This document shows positions 1 through 13,900 of a stretch of 64,000 nt of DNA, one piece after another. The notes under the pieces were generated by a model, which searched no databases, was not told the DNA's origin, and saw only the letters and a list, made by a program, of their open reading frames with translations. Made by a program: the position numbers and the translations under genes. The stretch comes from Gorsachius magnificus (lineage: Eukaryota > Chordata > Aves > Pelecaniformes > Ardeidae), in assembly GCA_034008185.1 (NCBI GenBank), contig CM067082.1:127163988-127227987 (forward strand). Reading direction: 5' to 3'. Each line of letters starts with the position of its first letter. Within the stretch, counting starts at the first letter, position 1.

Positions 1-3000
1 TCTGGATCCAGCCTCTTACCCTTGCTGCCCATCTAACTGGGTTGGCCTTATGCAGCCAAAGATTTTTCTTCAGATAAGTGAGTTGACGCAACTTGCTTCT
101 AAGCAAAAAAGCATGCATTTTTTGTTCCTTGAGTTGTTTGTATTTCAATATGGATAGTTAGGTGAAAGAAGCAGGCTCTGCTTTTTTTCTGAAGGAAACA
201 AAAAAGTTATGTTTGAGGAAATTTTTAGGTCTTATGAGAACTGTTTCCTGGGTGTAGATCACTGAAAACTTGATGATAAGGGCAGAGATACTTGACTGGT
301 TGTAGACAGTAAACTGAGGAGCCAATGTGTTTCTGCTGCCATATCCTATACTAGTTAGTTTTCTTTAGGCTGATTACTTCATGCTTGTGCAATGTGATGA
401 TCATGTGTATTACTAAAGCCAAGTCATTTTCTGTCAGGCTGGGCCTGGAGTCTCCTAACCACCTGGAGGTAGCAGAAAACATTGCTTGTGTGTTCAGTTA
501 TGTGACAGTTCAGCAGGCACGATATGTAAAAATAAATCTGTGATGATGGTGCATCTCTTCAAAGTGTTTCCATCCAACTGCTCTGGTTTGGCATCAGCCA
601 GCATATTCCATGAGCTGATTTTGGTCAAGTCCTGGCTGTTATTTGACAGTAGTACTAACGAGGAGCAAGTAGAAATGAGAGCCATTGACACGTTGTTGGA
701 AGTGTTGTCTTAAATGTTTCACCAACTCTCACGGCAGCTGAAACTCAGTAATGAGAAAGGCTCTTAAACTAAGGGGCTAGGAGTGAGGAAGGTGGAGGAG
801 GAAATATAGATGTCTGTCTTGATGGCTTTGTTTATCTTTTACCTTTGTTTCAGCTAGGCTATTTTTTCTCTTCACCCAGACTCCTCCTGCAACTTCCTGG
901 GCTGCCTATGGAAGTATTGGCAAGCATGCATTAATTTACAGGTAGGAAGGATAAAAATCTAGGGCAGCTTTCATTGGGGAAAAGAGAGAAAAAGAGAGGC
1001 TGTATACACATGTGATATTTTAAATTAATAATTTGTTTTCTTTTCTGTTTTATGTGGGCATGTGGTGCATTAGACATATAACCAACTTTGGAAGATATAG
1101 AAAATCTTTTGCTGCAGGGTATATAATTCAGCCCTTAACTAATGAAGGCAGAAATGAACTTCGTTGTGATCAAATTGTTTATTTACTCCTCCAGAGTATC
1201 TAATCTTGATAGATGCAGCTGTTCCAAAAACTTTCTGAGACAGTATTCTGTACCAAATGGACTGCTGCTCTGATCTTTGATGCAATTCTGGTATTTCTTA
1301 TGAGTGTGTCAGCTAATTTGTCTGGATAAAATATATAATATCTCTTTATTAAAGAACTGATTTTTACTGTATTCTGCGTTCCACGGCAGTCCCTCTTAAT
1401 GTGATATATTACCACGCTACTTAGTTCTCCTTTCATCGTACAAAGACTTGCTGTTACCTCACTTGTTTCTTAGTGTAATTTACCAGCATTGGAATACTGA
1501 CTTATGAGTACTGACTTAAAACAAACATTTACTCATAAGAACTTATTTCCACATCAACGATAGTTTTCTGTTCTGCAGCATTTTTCCTTGGTCCCTCGTT
1601 ATGATCATCTGTGCCACATTTCAAAGAGCAGCATATCCCATATTTGGTTTCCATTAAGGTGAAAGCTCCATGCCCTGTGCTATGATTTACGACCTCAGCA
1701 TTTATGCAGTCTCTGTACCCTAACGAGATTGGCTGTTGTATTTGAAATGTATTTTAGAAATGAAGCTGTGGATGGAAGGAAACTCTACTGCCTTATGATA
1801 AAAAGCCTTGTCAACACACATGGAATTAAACAAACACGAGTTGTAATCTGTATTTTCTATGTTCTCTTCATTCAGAAAAGTCCACCATACCATGCAGTGT
1901 ATTCCAGGGACTGGACTTTTAATATTCTTGACAACTGCCCTAAGGGGAATAATGTCCCTTAGAAAAAGTCACAGTAAAATCTGGCAGTAGATTAAGTTAG
2001 TTTCCACTTAGGTGTGACAGCAGAGTCATTACTGATTTTAGACTTAGCCAGTTTGAGAGTCGGCTTCACCACCATCAACTAAAGACTATGATGTATAGTT
2101 CCAGATGCTCCGGCCAATTGACCGTAAAATTGCTCCGCATTTCTGGCAGAGCAGCCAAGCTGGAGCTTTTAAAATCTCCACTCCCTGAGCTCAACACCCT
2201 CCCCCCTCTCCTTAAAAGCTGCTCATTATTCTTCTTCTGCCCGCTGATCTTAGCAAAAGAAAAACTTCTGGAATCAATTAGAAGTGTCTGCACTTGATGA
2301 GATTTGCACGTGAGTTCAGAATTGCGAGGCTTTGATAGTGTCAGCCAACAGCTGCAGTTTCAGGTGGTAAAATGGGGGAAGGAATTTTCCAGGGTTTATT
2401 TACAATCATAAAATAAAACAAAAATCAAGACAAGTTGGAAACCATCTAATGTGTCGTTAAAATGAAGCCTGAATTGGGTTAGATATTTATTTTTTCTGAA
2501 AAAAAAAGTAAACTAGTGGTTTATTATCAGGATCTTTTCAATTACCTTGCAATTATTAGGCAGTATGGAGTGGTTGTAATAAAATACAAGCTATGGTCTG
2601 CTTGCTGTAGTTTTAACTATGAAAGAGGCATCTGCTATTACTTTTGTCACTTTAATTGCTTGACAAGACAAGGAGGTAGTCATACTTAATAGAAATCAGA
2701 AGCATGCAGTCAAAGATGAAGCAAAGGTGGTACTCTGAAGACAGAAACTACATATTCACGTATACTGTCTGAAATTTTGCATTTTGTTCTGTCAACACTC
2801 GCGTTGATCACTGTAAGGTTTATTTTCTAACCCTTCTTAGCCCAAAGCAGTTAGTGATTGGCTTGTATCTGTATGCAGTGTTTCCATTTTAAAGATAACA
2901 GCCATGCCAAATGAAATTATTAATGTTCAATTACACATCTGAGGGTGTCTTTGTAAAAATGAAACTGTGCCATCTCACACATGTTGTTACTAATTTGCAT

Positions 3001-3237
3001 TGCAGACTCGTTTGGTTCATAAATCAAAGTATAATTTTCCTAAAAGCCAGTAATGTTACAAATCCCATCAAACTACATTCTTTTCTACATCATAACAACA
3101 CATGGATAATAATAGAAATCTCCATACCAGTGAATTGCTTCACCAATATCAATCCCTGGTGACAACTGAGATATTCCACATGGGTAGATATTTCTGTCTG
3201 TGTAATTGCAGTTCCAGTACTAGAGTATTAACTGGCC
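1..3237. other. AT-rich noncoding DNA, no gene recognised
   Basis: All reading frames are interrupted every few tens of codons, and the longest open stretches (under 90 codons) resemble no family I know. No recognisable transposon is present. The one local signal is a segment at 880-941 bounded by a good splice acceptor and donor, treated separately as a finding. The sequence is compatible with intronic or intergenic vertebrate DNA. Confidence 0.65.
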
Positions 3238-3260
3238 TTTTTTTTTTTTTTTTTTTTTTT
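3238..3260. repeat. Poly-T run (23 bases)
   Basis: An uninterrupted run of 23 T. It could be the antisense poly-A tail of an old retrocopy on the minus strand, but the flanking sequence shows no recognisable gene or SINE, so a plain homopolymer expansion is as likely. Confidence 0.9.
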
Positions 3261-6200
3261 AATGCACAAATGCAATATTTGGTTATATATAACCTGGTTT
3301 TCTTCTGCAGTGGTTGTACTGTTAGGAAAACTAATCTGTACAGTAATTTTTAATTTTTTTTTTCCCTTTAAAGAGCTTAAAAAAGTGCTTTCAGTGAAGG
3401 AGTGCTCAGAGAACGCCTTGTTGGCAGTATTAGTCATCTGTGTAAGCACAGAGGCACCTCTGCATCACAGCACAAGCAGGGCTGGCGTACACTGGAGTGA
3501 GAGGCAGGCGTGCAGACAGACCCCAAGCCGTCTGTATTCTGTAGGGGAGATGCAAAGTCAGAGCAGACTTGTGTTTCCTATGCTTGACAGAGCCAGTGCT
3601 CTGTCAGTTTACAGTCTTACACATTTTACACTCAAAGTTGATTTACAGTATAGTGTAGTGTAAAGCACATTGCAACCTCTGAGAGTCAAAGGCAAGGGTA
3701 AGATGTGATTTCTGTGTCCTGAATGAAAGGCACTGGCTTGCATGCTGATATTTCCCTTCTGTGCACATGGTGTGGGTAGAAGCAGAAGATACCTTCTGCA
3801 TTTGTCGGACTGTGTCCCCCAACCGTGCTGAGCACCCTGGAGTGCAGAGTCTTCCAACCCCACCACGCGCAGCCGGTGCGTGTGTGTGCTCTGTTGTGTA
3901 GCTGTCTTTAGCCTATCAAGCTCACCTGTGTGTAAGTGTTTATTAGGACAACCTGATACGCAAAATTAGTAGACTTCTTTCCCAAATCAGATAGTTTTCC
4001 ACCAAAACTATTGCAAGTGGGAATTGTCCCAACCTTAAAGAGAGGAGGGCTGTGCCTGTGTTCCCAAGACCATGAAGGCAGATGGCTTAGTTTGAATTTT
4101 ATCCTCAACATGACAGGCGGAGGGATTGAATTAGCTTTTAGGAGATGACAGCTTTAATTAAGCTAGCTATTTCTGGTGTGGAATAGATCTGGGTTTGGCA
4201 GATAGAAAAGAACCAGCCTAGTATTTAAAGCATTTTGGATATTTTTGTCTCACAAGATTTAGAGAAAACACAAATGCAAAAAAGACACGCAGTCCAGGGT
4301 TACCCAATTTATACATCTTGCAAAGGGGAGGGAGGAACAAGATTCTTCTTCCCATAAATGTCCATTCCCACTTCTGTAACAGTGAGCAGAACATGGCAGC
4401 TGTGAAAACTTACCAATTCTGGAACAGAATGGCTATGTAGGACCCACAGAATTGGGCTGTAACATAGGCCATTGGAAAGCCAAATCAATAGCTGTATTTA
4501 GGAAAGCAGAAATTAACTCAAAATATTCTATTACATATTTTATTAAAATTGATGATTAAAAATAATTTTTTGCACAGTCTATTTTTTTCAGAAGCTTCTT
4601 ATGAACAACAAAGAAGGAAAAGCACAGTAAAAGTCGAGCCTCTGTTTTTCTACTAGCAGCACCTGAAATAACCACAGAGACTGAAAACTGGTTCATGACA
4701 TCTGGGCAATTGCATGCTAAATTCTAACCAGGCAGCGCCTCTTGTCTAAAGTGGGTAATAAGATAAAATCAGACCATTATCTGTGCTGTGGTTTATTTTT
4801 TTATTACTGTCTAGTTATACCATTCCTTTGTATGAGTTCTGTTTTCTATGGTGTTTAGAGGCAGGGAATGTAGAGAAAGCAACAATGCTATATTTATTTT
4901 TATATTTGGGTATTACGCAAGGCAAAGAGAATGTTTTAAAATTTCCTTCTCTTGCCAATGCCAAATAAAAATTGCCTGATGAAAGAAGATTAGCAAATGC
5001 TATGTTTAACAACTGATTCCCAAATGCAGAACACACAAAACACTTTGTATGTTTAAAAGTTGGAAATTGGTGTTATGGGAAAAAAAGTACATGTAAAGCT
5101 CTAGTTACCACTTGAAACCAAGGCAAAATAATGCAGCAACCCCTATGGAGTCTGGGAGTGATCACATCTGTCCTGACAGAATTAGTTTGGTTTATCTTCA
5201 TGTGGAGCCCATGAAATGCCTGAAATAGGTTGTTTATTTTGCCGATTGGAAGCTAATATACAGTTTAAAATGCCTGGGTTTAGTTTGAACGTTTTAGATT
5301 TTATGGAGAAGAGGATGCTATATTCTGTCCTTAGTTATTACCTTGTACATCTGCATATAACTATAAATCTCCAGATATATTTATTTCTCTTCTTGTTGGC
5401 TTCATGTAAGTTGACTACAAAGAACAGTTAGATATTAGGAAACAGTTAAAAGTGGTGGTTGAGCAGGATGTTAAGAAACAGCATCTGGCCATTAACTGCA
5501 TTGTTATATATCTACATACCTATCTCCATTTTCCTTTGTCTGCAGACAGTCTAGTTATATTATAACATCTTTGGGCAGGTACCTGTCTTTGTGCATACAT
5601 AAAGGGCCTACCTCACTTCTGTGCACCCTGTAAGCAGCGAATAGAGCTGTCAACATCCTAGTGAAATTCCCAGTCATTTCTTATTGCTGACTTGCCATTA
5701 GCGGAGTTCATTCCAGTTGCTTATTTAAAACTGGGGGGGTTAATCTTTTTTTTTTTTTAAAAGTTTTTCTTTTTTAGCATAGTATAATGTGTTCTGGAGT
5801 CTAATTCTAATATCTTGTTGGGTTGTCTTTATCTTTACTTTTAATGAAAGGGTTGGCCTAAGCAGAGTCCATTCCACGTGTATCCTCCATACTACGTGTA
5901 TGAATGGTAATTAGATTCTGGGGTTATCTGGGCCTTATTAAAATGCATCCCCAGACCATAAAACATGTAAAAAGCAGGAATTCAACTGTTGGACTTGTAA
6001 ATTGGACCAAAAAATGTGTTGCCGAGATTTCAACAACTGAGAAGAGCTTCATAAATTTAAAAAAATTAGTATATAACTGGCTAGAATTTGCCATGCCCTC
6101 TGGATAGAAGTCTAAAATGTGTAGTTGGCTGGAAAAAAATGGCATATGCTTTCATATGTTTTTATTTTAAAAAAACCTGAAAAATATTTCAGACTTTTCT

Positions 6201-6872
6201 AAAAAAAAGGGTCCGATTTTAAACTTTTCCTTTCTCCCTCTCCTATTCCTTTTATTGCTTTTCCTTTTTTCTTTCTATGTGTGAAAAGGGAAAAGATAAT
6301 AAAAGGAAATGAAGAGGATTAATATGAGGACTTACACGGAGGAATTAATTTAAAAACTTGAAAAATAAAAAGCAAAAAAGTAAATATTACTCATGGGGAA
6401 TTTCCAAAAAGAATAATTTAAACCACTTTTACCAATTGTGCATTTCTATCCTAGGCCAAGATTTCTGATCAAATCTATTACGCTCCAGACAGACTTGTTC
6501 ATACCATTTAATGGCCCTCTGTTGGTAACTACACAGTAGTGAACTTATTTTGTCCTATCAATGAGCCGAATATTTGAATTGGTGAGTAAAGACTCACAGC
6601 TCTGCTGGAATGCTGAAACTGGCATTTCTCAATGTGCCCTGCCCCACTGACTGAAGTAATAGGGAGAGGTGTAGGAAAACTTTATTTTCTATTTCACTAA
6701 CCAAATCAAAATAAAATAAAACCTACCAAAACCCCCAAACCCTGGATTTTTTCCCATAACAAAATAAGATTAGTCAAATGTCAGAAGAGAGTATTGCCTG
6801 AAACAAAACTCTCTCATTCAGATTTCTCCAGCTAAAATAAAACCCAAAAGTCCTCAACTTGCTGTAAGTTCA
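3261..6872. other. AT-rich noncoding DNA, no gene recognised
   Basis: The stretch holds only short chance open frames. The longest, at 3262-3663, has 133 codons with no recognisable domain and runs through the T-rich tract at 3350-3365. Short T runs occur at 5748-5758. No transposon is recognised. Confidence 0.6.
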
Positions 6873-6903
6873 TTAATCTTGAAATGTGCCATTTCAAGAT
6901 TAA
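6873..6903. repeat. Perfect short hairpin, 14-bp arms and 3-nt loop
   Basis: TTAATCTTGAAATG at 6873-6886 is the exact reverse complement of CATTTCAAGATTAA at 6890-6903, with only TGC between them. As single-stranded DNA or RNA it would fold into a tight stem-loop. It is too short to be a microRNA precursor and lacks the GC-rich stem plus T tract of a bacterial-type terminator. A local template-switch (snap-back) mutation is the simplest origin. Confidence 0.9.
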
Positions 6904-9900
6904 AATTGTTTGATAAAATTGTCTAACCTCTACTTCCAAGAGTAGAGAGCTATTAGTAAGTGTTTCATCTAATGGCTATATGAGGACCTTGCTGTTGGAA
7001 GTAAGAAGCTTTCCATTAGCAGAAGGAAAATGGATATTAAAAAAAGCAAACACTGTCAATTTTTAATACAGTCCTGGGTATTGGTAGAGTATTAGGGCCT
7101 GAAATTCAGATCAGCCTTTTCACACCCTGATTTTTTTTTTTCTGTTATTATACATTATTCAAAGGTAGCTCACTTGAAACAGATCATTTTTGAATAATAA
7201 ATTCTCAGTAGAGGCTCCATGAAGATCTCGGAAAACCCTTTCGTAGCTTGAAGGAGAGCTGGGTTCATCTATGTGGGGGGGAAAAAAGTCTCTGTTTTGC
7301 ATGTATGTGTGGAGCATAGCTATCAATGAATTATATCAAAGACAAAAACCAAATTTAAATAATAGCACAGTATATTCTTATATAACTTTATTTCCTACTG
7401 TAATGTTAATTTATACAGTGTTACTCTGATTAAAAACAGTGATAGAGCAAATACAGTTTTATAGCCTTAATTTTTATATAAATTGGTGCCATCTTAACTT
7501 GATGGTTTTGAGTGTCTTATTGACTATTTATCACCTTCTAAGTATTTACTAATTTCTGCCAAGTTCTTATAAAAAGTCTCAATCCGCTAGATGAATCAAA
7601 TCTGCTCCTTCCAGTGATATAAAACTGACAGCTCCATTCCTGGCTAGCGGAGAGTTAAGAAAGAGGAAAACAGGATCTTTAGTGGATCCAGGTTTATTTT
7701 TTTGGCTTTGTAAACTCTGTGGCTTTCAGAACTTATTAGCATCAAATAAAAATCAAAAGCATCAGATTGCAAAACTAACAAAAATAATAGCTGTGAAAGC
7801 AGCATGCAACCAAAACTCGCCCATTTTTCCTGGACAGTGCACATAAAATCTGTACAACCAACTACTTTACATCCTCTGCTGTTTCATTTTGATATCTGTG
7901 CAGATCAAATTATGTGGTCTTCATTATTTTATTTTGCTTTGTAATGTGCAGTAATCCATACTATTAAAGTCTACACATAAGCATATGGCTACTGTAAAAT
8001 CTACATGTGTTAGACTGCGCATATTTAGGCATGTATGCTGGTAATTTCAGAGAACCCATGATACATTTGGCAGCAGAGATTCTGATTTTCAGAACTATTC
8101 ATGTGTGGACAAATGTTTGCCTCTTGGCTTAGAGAGGGTCTTTAGAATGCAAATAATCTTCGGAAAGTTGTGGTTGAAAGGGAACCGTGTTGTTAGCTTA
8201 ATTGCTAAGAAACTGAAGCTGTGCTTAATAAAACAAATAAAGGTAGGTCTTCTGCTGAATGTCTAGCTGTTTGAAGGAAAACTCAGCTAAGACACATCAC
8301 GCTTTCGCCTCCTGTCCAACGCGTGGTCATCTTTGGGCAGGAGACTTGGAAATTTGTGACTGTAAAGTGTATTTTCAAATGCAATATTATTCTTTGTTGG
8401 ACAGAATATGAATATTCAAATATTAGCCAGGTTAAAAATGGAGTGGAAGGAAATAGCATGGGGGGAAGGAAGACTTGACAGACCCTCTCTGGTCCATGCA
8501 GGTCCAAAGGGTACCCGTAATGATCTGGGAGAGAGTTAGGGTAAGGATGGAAAGTAGGGAGTATCTGTGCATTCTCCCAAACTCCTTTTATTGCTTTCTT
8601 TGTAAAGGAACTGAATGATAAGAAGTTGCTTCTGTGATCCCACCCCTGCAATACTGTAAAATTCAAACTTTACAGGGAGAGTGGGAAATGAGAGAAGAGC
8701 CTTGGGTTTATACAGCGTTATCTGCATAGCTCATTTTATATCCTTCCAGCCCAGCTGCCCTGATTTCTGAAGTATTTAATCATGCCCTTGCAGACAGATT
8801 ATCTCTTTGTAGTTTGGGGACAAGGTCGAGGAACCATGGTTGGATATACTAGAGGCACATGTGAATCTTATTTCCCCAGTGCTCATGAGTTCCTGAATCA
8901 GTGATTTAAGCCTAAATGTGATGCTGAGTTGTTGTTTTGTCCCAGACTGCAGAGGAGACATTGCTGTTGTTCATATTCATTAGCAGAAGTTTTCTCCCTT
9001 AAAATTTGTATGAAGTCATCAAAACTGCAGGGTCAGCTAATGTTGTACTAGTGCCAGGCAAGAATGCTGAATGACTTTTCTCCACCATCATTTCCCTATT
9101 ACAGTTAATGCAGTCCATCTTACTCAAACCAAAAAGCTATTGCCAGTACACCTCTTAAATTATTCTCAAGCTGCCAGCTGTGCCATTTGACTTTGATCCT
9201 TTCTTTCATGGTAATTGTCATGCTGAAATGTAAAACTAAAATATATTCTGCACCAAGTGCCACCTTTTCATACTTTCGAAGGATATTCGTCTTCATGAAA
9301 TTTCTGCAGATTTTACGTGCTATTAATAGTCTTCTCTATGTGCTATTGCTGCCATCAAGTGTAATTATATAATTATGCACGTGTAACTATTCATGTATAG
9401 TAATTTTTAAGGAATGCCAGCTCTCTGGAGCTCATTCTCATCCAGCATTTTCATGCTGCTTAGCTTAAAAATAACACTTAGCCTTACATGAAACGCAAGA
9501 AACACCTCATTGTTTTATTTTAATGAGAGTTAAAAATTGAAAAATTCTGGTTGAATATGCACTTTGAAGTATGTTGCTGAACAGAAGAATAGACTTTCTT
9601 GTTATTAGATGAAATTTGGTAGTTTAGTGACTTGCTTTCCTGTTTTGTTTTGCTCCCACTGTTAAGATAATTGAGGAAAACTGTGGAGTGATCAATGTAA
9701 ATGAATCCCTCCATTAACGCAAACAATTGTATTCACCTTACAGGTGTTATTGCATGCTAAGAAAAACAGCTCTAAAATATTCTTCTGGCCAATCTGGTTT
9801 AAAAAAAATGCTTTCCAAAATGAAAATTGATATTATTTCAGATTAAAGATATTGAGACAGGAAAATACTTTTCAACTGGGTTTTTTAGTGCTTTAGGGAT

Positions 9901-10680
9901 CTCATTGTTAACATTTGAGTGGTTTTGACCTTCGCCGTGTTTAAGGAGGTCCTGAAGCACCTTGCTGTCCATTCACTCTCTAGTAGCAAATTAGTATTTT
10001 AATGCACTAATGAGAGGCTGGACTGAAAGTAGCAAAATACTTCATCACTGCAGTCACTGTTTGCAATGTGCTCCTTAACAGTAAATATTTCCTTTATTAA
10101 CTCTGAAGTCTAACTAGTTGGCATCCAGGTCTTCTAACAGTTGTTTAAGGTGCCATCAAGCCCCAGAGCAAAATTATAGTCCTGTTCCCAGGCATGTACA
10201 GTGTAAACATGAGATAAAAAGGCAGCAGATGAATGTGGACAAGCATTAGGACCATTGGAGGAGAAATCACGAAGTATGAAAACTAAGTATGTTGATAATG
10301 GGAACTAACAGAATTAGCGCAGGGAACAGAGAGGTATGTTGAAAAGATCCTTAACATGTTGAAAATTAGTTTACCTTTCAAAAGGGAGCCAAAGGAAATG
10401 TACATAGAGAGGAATGACGTTGCCAAAGGGACAGTCCAAGACAGCCATTTATTTCAGTAGCATTCTGGGGGGACATCAGTGAGGTATAAAGGTTTTGGCA
10501 GAGAGAATTGCTGTATCAGAGATATGAGAAGACAAGGGCCTGGATGAGACCACTGGATGCATGAATGAATAAGACTAATTATCTCAGGTATGTTGTTAGG
10601 AAAGAACCTGCCCGTGTGGATATGGGGAATCTCAGGAGAGATGGGAATCAATGATGATATATAAATAGTGATGGTGATAT
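6904..10680. other. AT-rich noncoding DNA, no gene recognised
   Basis: The longest open frame is 127 codons on the minus strand at 8283-8666. It has no recognisable domain, and a second overlapping frame on the same strand is also open, as expected by chance. No transposon is recognised. From about 10.2 kb the plus strand becomes purine-rich. Confidence 0.6.
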
Positions 10681-10692
10681 CTAGAATTATAA

Positions 10693-10746
10693 TATTATAT
10701 TATTACAATAATATAATTATAATTATTATATTATTACAATAATATA
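10693..10746. repeat. AT-only tandem duplication, period 31
   Basis: A 23-bp block at 10693-10715 recurs exactly at 10724-10746, and the sequence between is also almost pure A/T. Both copies contain the near-palindrome ATTATTACAATAAT. This looks like a slippage-derived AT minisatellite of two copies. Confidence 0.85.
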
Positions 10747-10901
10747 GGGAAGGCTGCAATTTAGTTGGCACGGGGAGAGTGATGAGACTTGGAGAAGAGA
10801 GCGGGATTTGCATAGAGATGATAGATTTTGTGCTGGGGGTAATAATATCTAGAGGAATAACAAAAGCAGAACAAGGACAGAGCTTGCACAAAAACGGTGT
10901 A

Positions 10902-10977
10902 TCTGAGCTGTACATGATGGCATAAAAATTTAATGTACCTCTGAGCCCTACATAATGGCATAAAATAAACTTTATAC
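10902..10977. repeat. Imperfect tandem duplication, period 38
   Basis: The 26 bases starting TCTGAGC at 10902 match those starting TCTGAGC at 10940 at 23 of 26 positions. The shared core includes ATGGCATAAAA. Divergence between the copies suggests an old local duplication. It does not belong to any repeat family I recognise. Confidence 0.8.
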
Positions 10978-13900
10978 AAGATCTACACAAGAGATCTTTT
11001 GAGTAAAAGAAAAAAAAAAGATATAATTTTTATTTAAAGAAAAATGTCCAAATATACAACAGATGAATAGATTTATTCTTGCTGGGTTCACAGTGGTGAG
11101 ACTTGTTCTCTTTTTTGAGCCCATGAAAATGAAATTTTGTGGCAACTGGGAGCAAACGTGATCCCTGGTCATGGTGCAGTAGAGTGCTTTAATACTACAA
11201 TCAGGCTTTACTATTGTTGGAGAGAATCAACTGAGGATTAATATGTGGTATAGCAATTTTTCAGCTACCAATGTCTTCTGCAAAAGAAGGAATACATTGA
11301 AGTAGTGTTGAGAATGCAGTAAGCAATGATGGTAAAAAATCAGTAGCCAGAAGGATTAGAGATCAGGGTGCTAAAAAAGAGTTAAATTTTTGCCATTAGC
11401 TATCCTTGTTGGTGCACACAAGAACATATAGACACCTGCCTTTTAATCTGGGGAAAACTTCATTTACTTGCTCTCTTCATATGAAAAAAAAACCCTCTAA
11501 AATAAACCATAGTATTTACAGACATTTCCAGAAAGAAGGAAAGAACATATCCCATAGAAAATCTAAAGTAACAGATGAGCAACAGTAAAGAAAGATTTCA
11601 GGAGAGAGCTTCAAATAACTGAAGTGCTAGTGAGACACAAGGACCCTGGAAGACTTTATGATGGAAGAGGTGAGGAAAAATAAATGGATGAAATTGTGTG
11701 AAAGAACGTAGTAAAAGGAAAGGAAGGAGAAGAGAAAGCAACCTGATTTGTCAAGTAAATGGGAAAATGTTATGGGGAAAAAAAAATATTGCTAAATGGT
11801 ATTGCTATCATGTTTCTGAGAATCAAACATTATTAGATGTTCACTGGATAAAAAAAAAAATTAAAGTGAAAATTAAGTCAACACAACAACTGCTTCAAAA
11901 ATTCCATAACAAGAAGTTTGGTGCAAGTTTGAAAAAGTAAATAGCATTCTGAGGTGAGATGATCTGAGTTGGTGGGCTTTTTCTAAGCAAGAGAATGAAG
12001 TTGTATAGGCAAATATTTGTCGTGAAAGTACTACACACTCCCTTCTAAAATGTTTTTATTTTTTTAACAACTGTATCCCTGTGCATGATTTGGGACTGTT
12101 CTGGAGAGTCTACCATGCCTGAGGGAATGGCTCTAAAGTTTCACTATGAGAAATACAGAGATAGTATTATTTTTTGCATTAATTTCATGTATGCATACAT
12201 TTTCAGAAGTAGAAGACATTATACATTGACTTACATTTAAATAGATTATAGCTGAAATGATTAGCTTCTTGAAAAGCAGTGCAGCAGGAAAAGGATTAGA
12301 TGATTATAACATCTACTGTGAAGTTTTGCATGTGATATTACTATTTAAAATAGCCATAGTATGTACTTTGTGTGTTAGTGAAAAATGTAACTTGGAAATG
12401 TTTGCTTCTGACAGTGATCTATTTTAAGTAAAAGAAGAATATTGTTTAGGTGCTACTGAGAAGTGTGAATATTGTGATTGGCTACTGCACAGAAACTTGC
12501 AGACAGGTAATATGTGGAGAGCAAATGAATTGCTACTGTGTAAGCTTAAAACTGTAGATGCAAAAGCTAAAATAATATTTACCTATACATGGTATAATGA
12601 ATCTTTATTGGCAACTGGTATTCACAGACTATTTGAAAGGTGGTATTGGCCAGACACAAGTTATTTGGCAGAGATCTTGCCTAGTATATATTTGCAGAGC
12701 CTGTCTGCATAAGGATGCTGGCAGGTTTACCCTGATTTCTATTCCAGGTGACAAATTTCTATCCAAGCATATGAGTGATCAAATATTTTCCACTGGAATC
12801 TGGGCACCATAAAATTTCTGAAGCTGAGTAGAAAAATTGCAGGATTTGCTTAAACTATAATAGCCTCTGCATACCAGTGTGACGGCAAAATATTTCCACT
12901 TGGACAATGTCAAGGCAAACTGTGCTGAATCGAACTAAACATTTTTCTGGAAGACTGATGGTATTTTGTTGCCACTTGTCAATGGCATCTTCTCTTAACC
13001 TAGAAGCTGTGATGACCATAGTCTTCAGTTAGTTTCTGCGTGAAAATGAAGCAAGAGCAATGGAAAGCACTGGTGCACTAACTTTATCTACCAAAGCAAA
13101 GAACTCATTCAGAACCAGATGAAAGCTATACCATCACCACATTAGCTTATTTTTTTCCGATGCAAAGCCAATTAAAAAATAGAACAGTTTCCATTAGTTT
13201 ATTTGTCTTTCCTGGAGCAATTACAATTGCTAAACTTTCCTAAACTATACAAATGTGGAGTCTCCCCTTGTGACAGGTTGTTTAAATTTATAACTAAATC
13301 TAGCATTTCCATCTCCAATAAAAGCCAAACAGAGGTTTTAATTATGGTGCGTGACATTTCTGACTAACACAGAGCCAACAGAGCCTGTCAGACAGCCCTT
13401 ATTGTTCATGAATTTTGAACAAATTGGGGATCTGTGAATTTATAGCCAGGTTTTTCTCTACTATTGTTTAAAATAGCACACATGGAAAACACGCCATGGG
13501 TGTGTTGTAATTCAGCTTTAATGATGTAACACTTGGTTTCAGTCAATTGTTGGAGGATTGCAGTAACACTGGTTTAGTGCTTCAGACATTGCATGTTCCT
13601 TAGCAATTATAGTCCAGCTTTCAATAATGGCTGTTGGCGGGATATCCACAAGTGAAGTCATAGCAATTTTGAAAAAGAGCTAATAAAAATACACCTGCCT
13701 TGTAGTGGAAAACGAGCCTTTAATATCTGTGCTTTGAAGTTGAGTGAAGCACACAGCATTAACTAACAGATACCAGTATTATGATGCAGTAATCCACTCC
13801 CCCAGGGGAAGTCAGGGGATTGAAGTATGAAAGGCTGCTATTTTCTAGTTACCTTTTTTTTAGTCACCATAACATCACGAAGGAAGAATGGGAATAACGA

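Noticed and set aside
11698..11940. Lysine-rich 80-codon frame resembling a basic nuclear protein
   Set aside because: The lysines come from A-rich DNA; no domain, no codon signature and no neighbouring exon.
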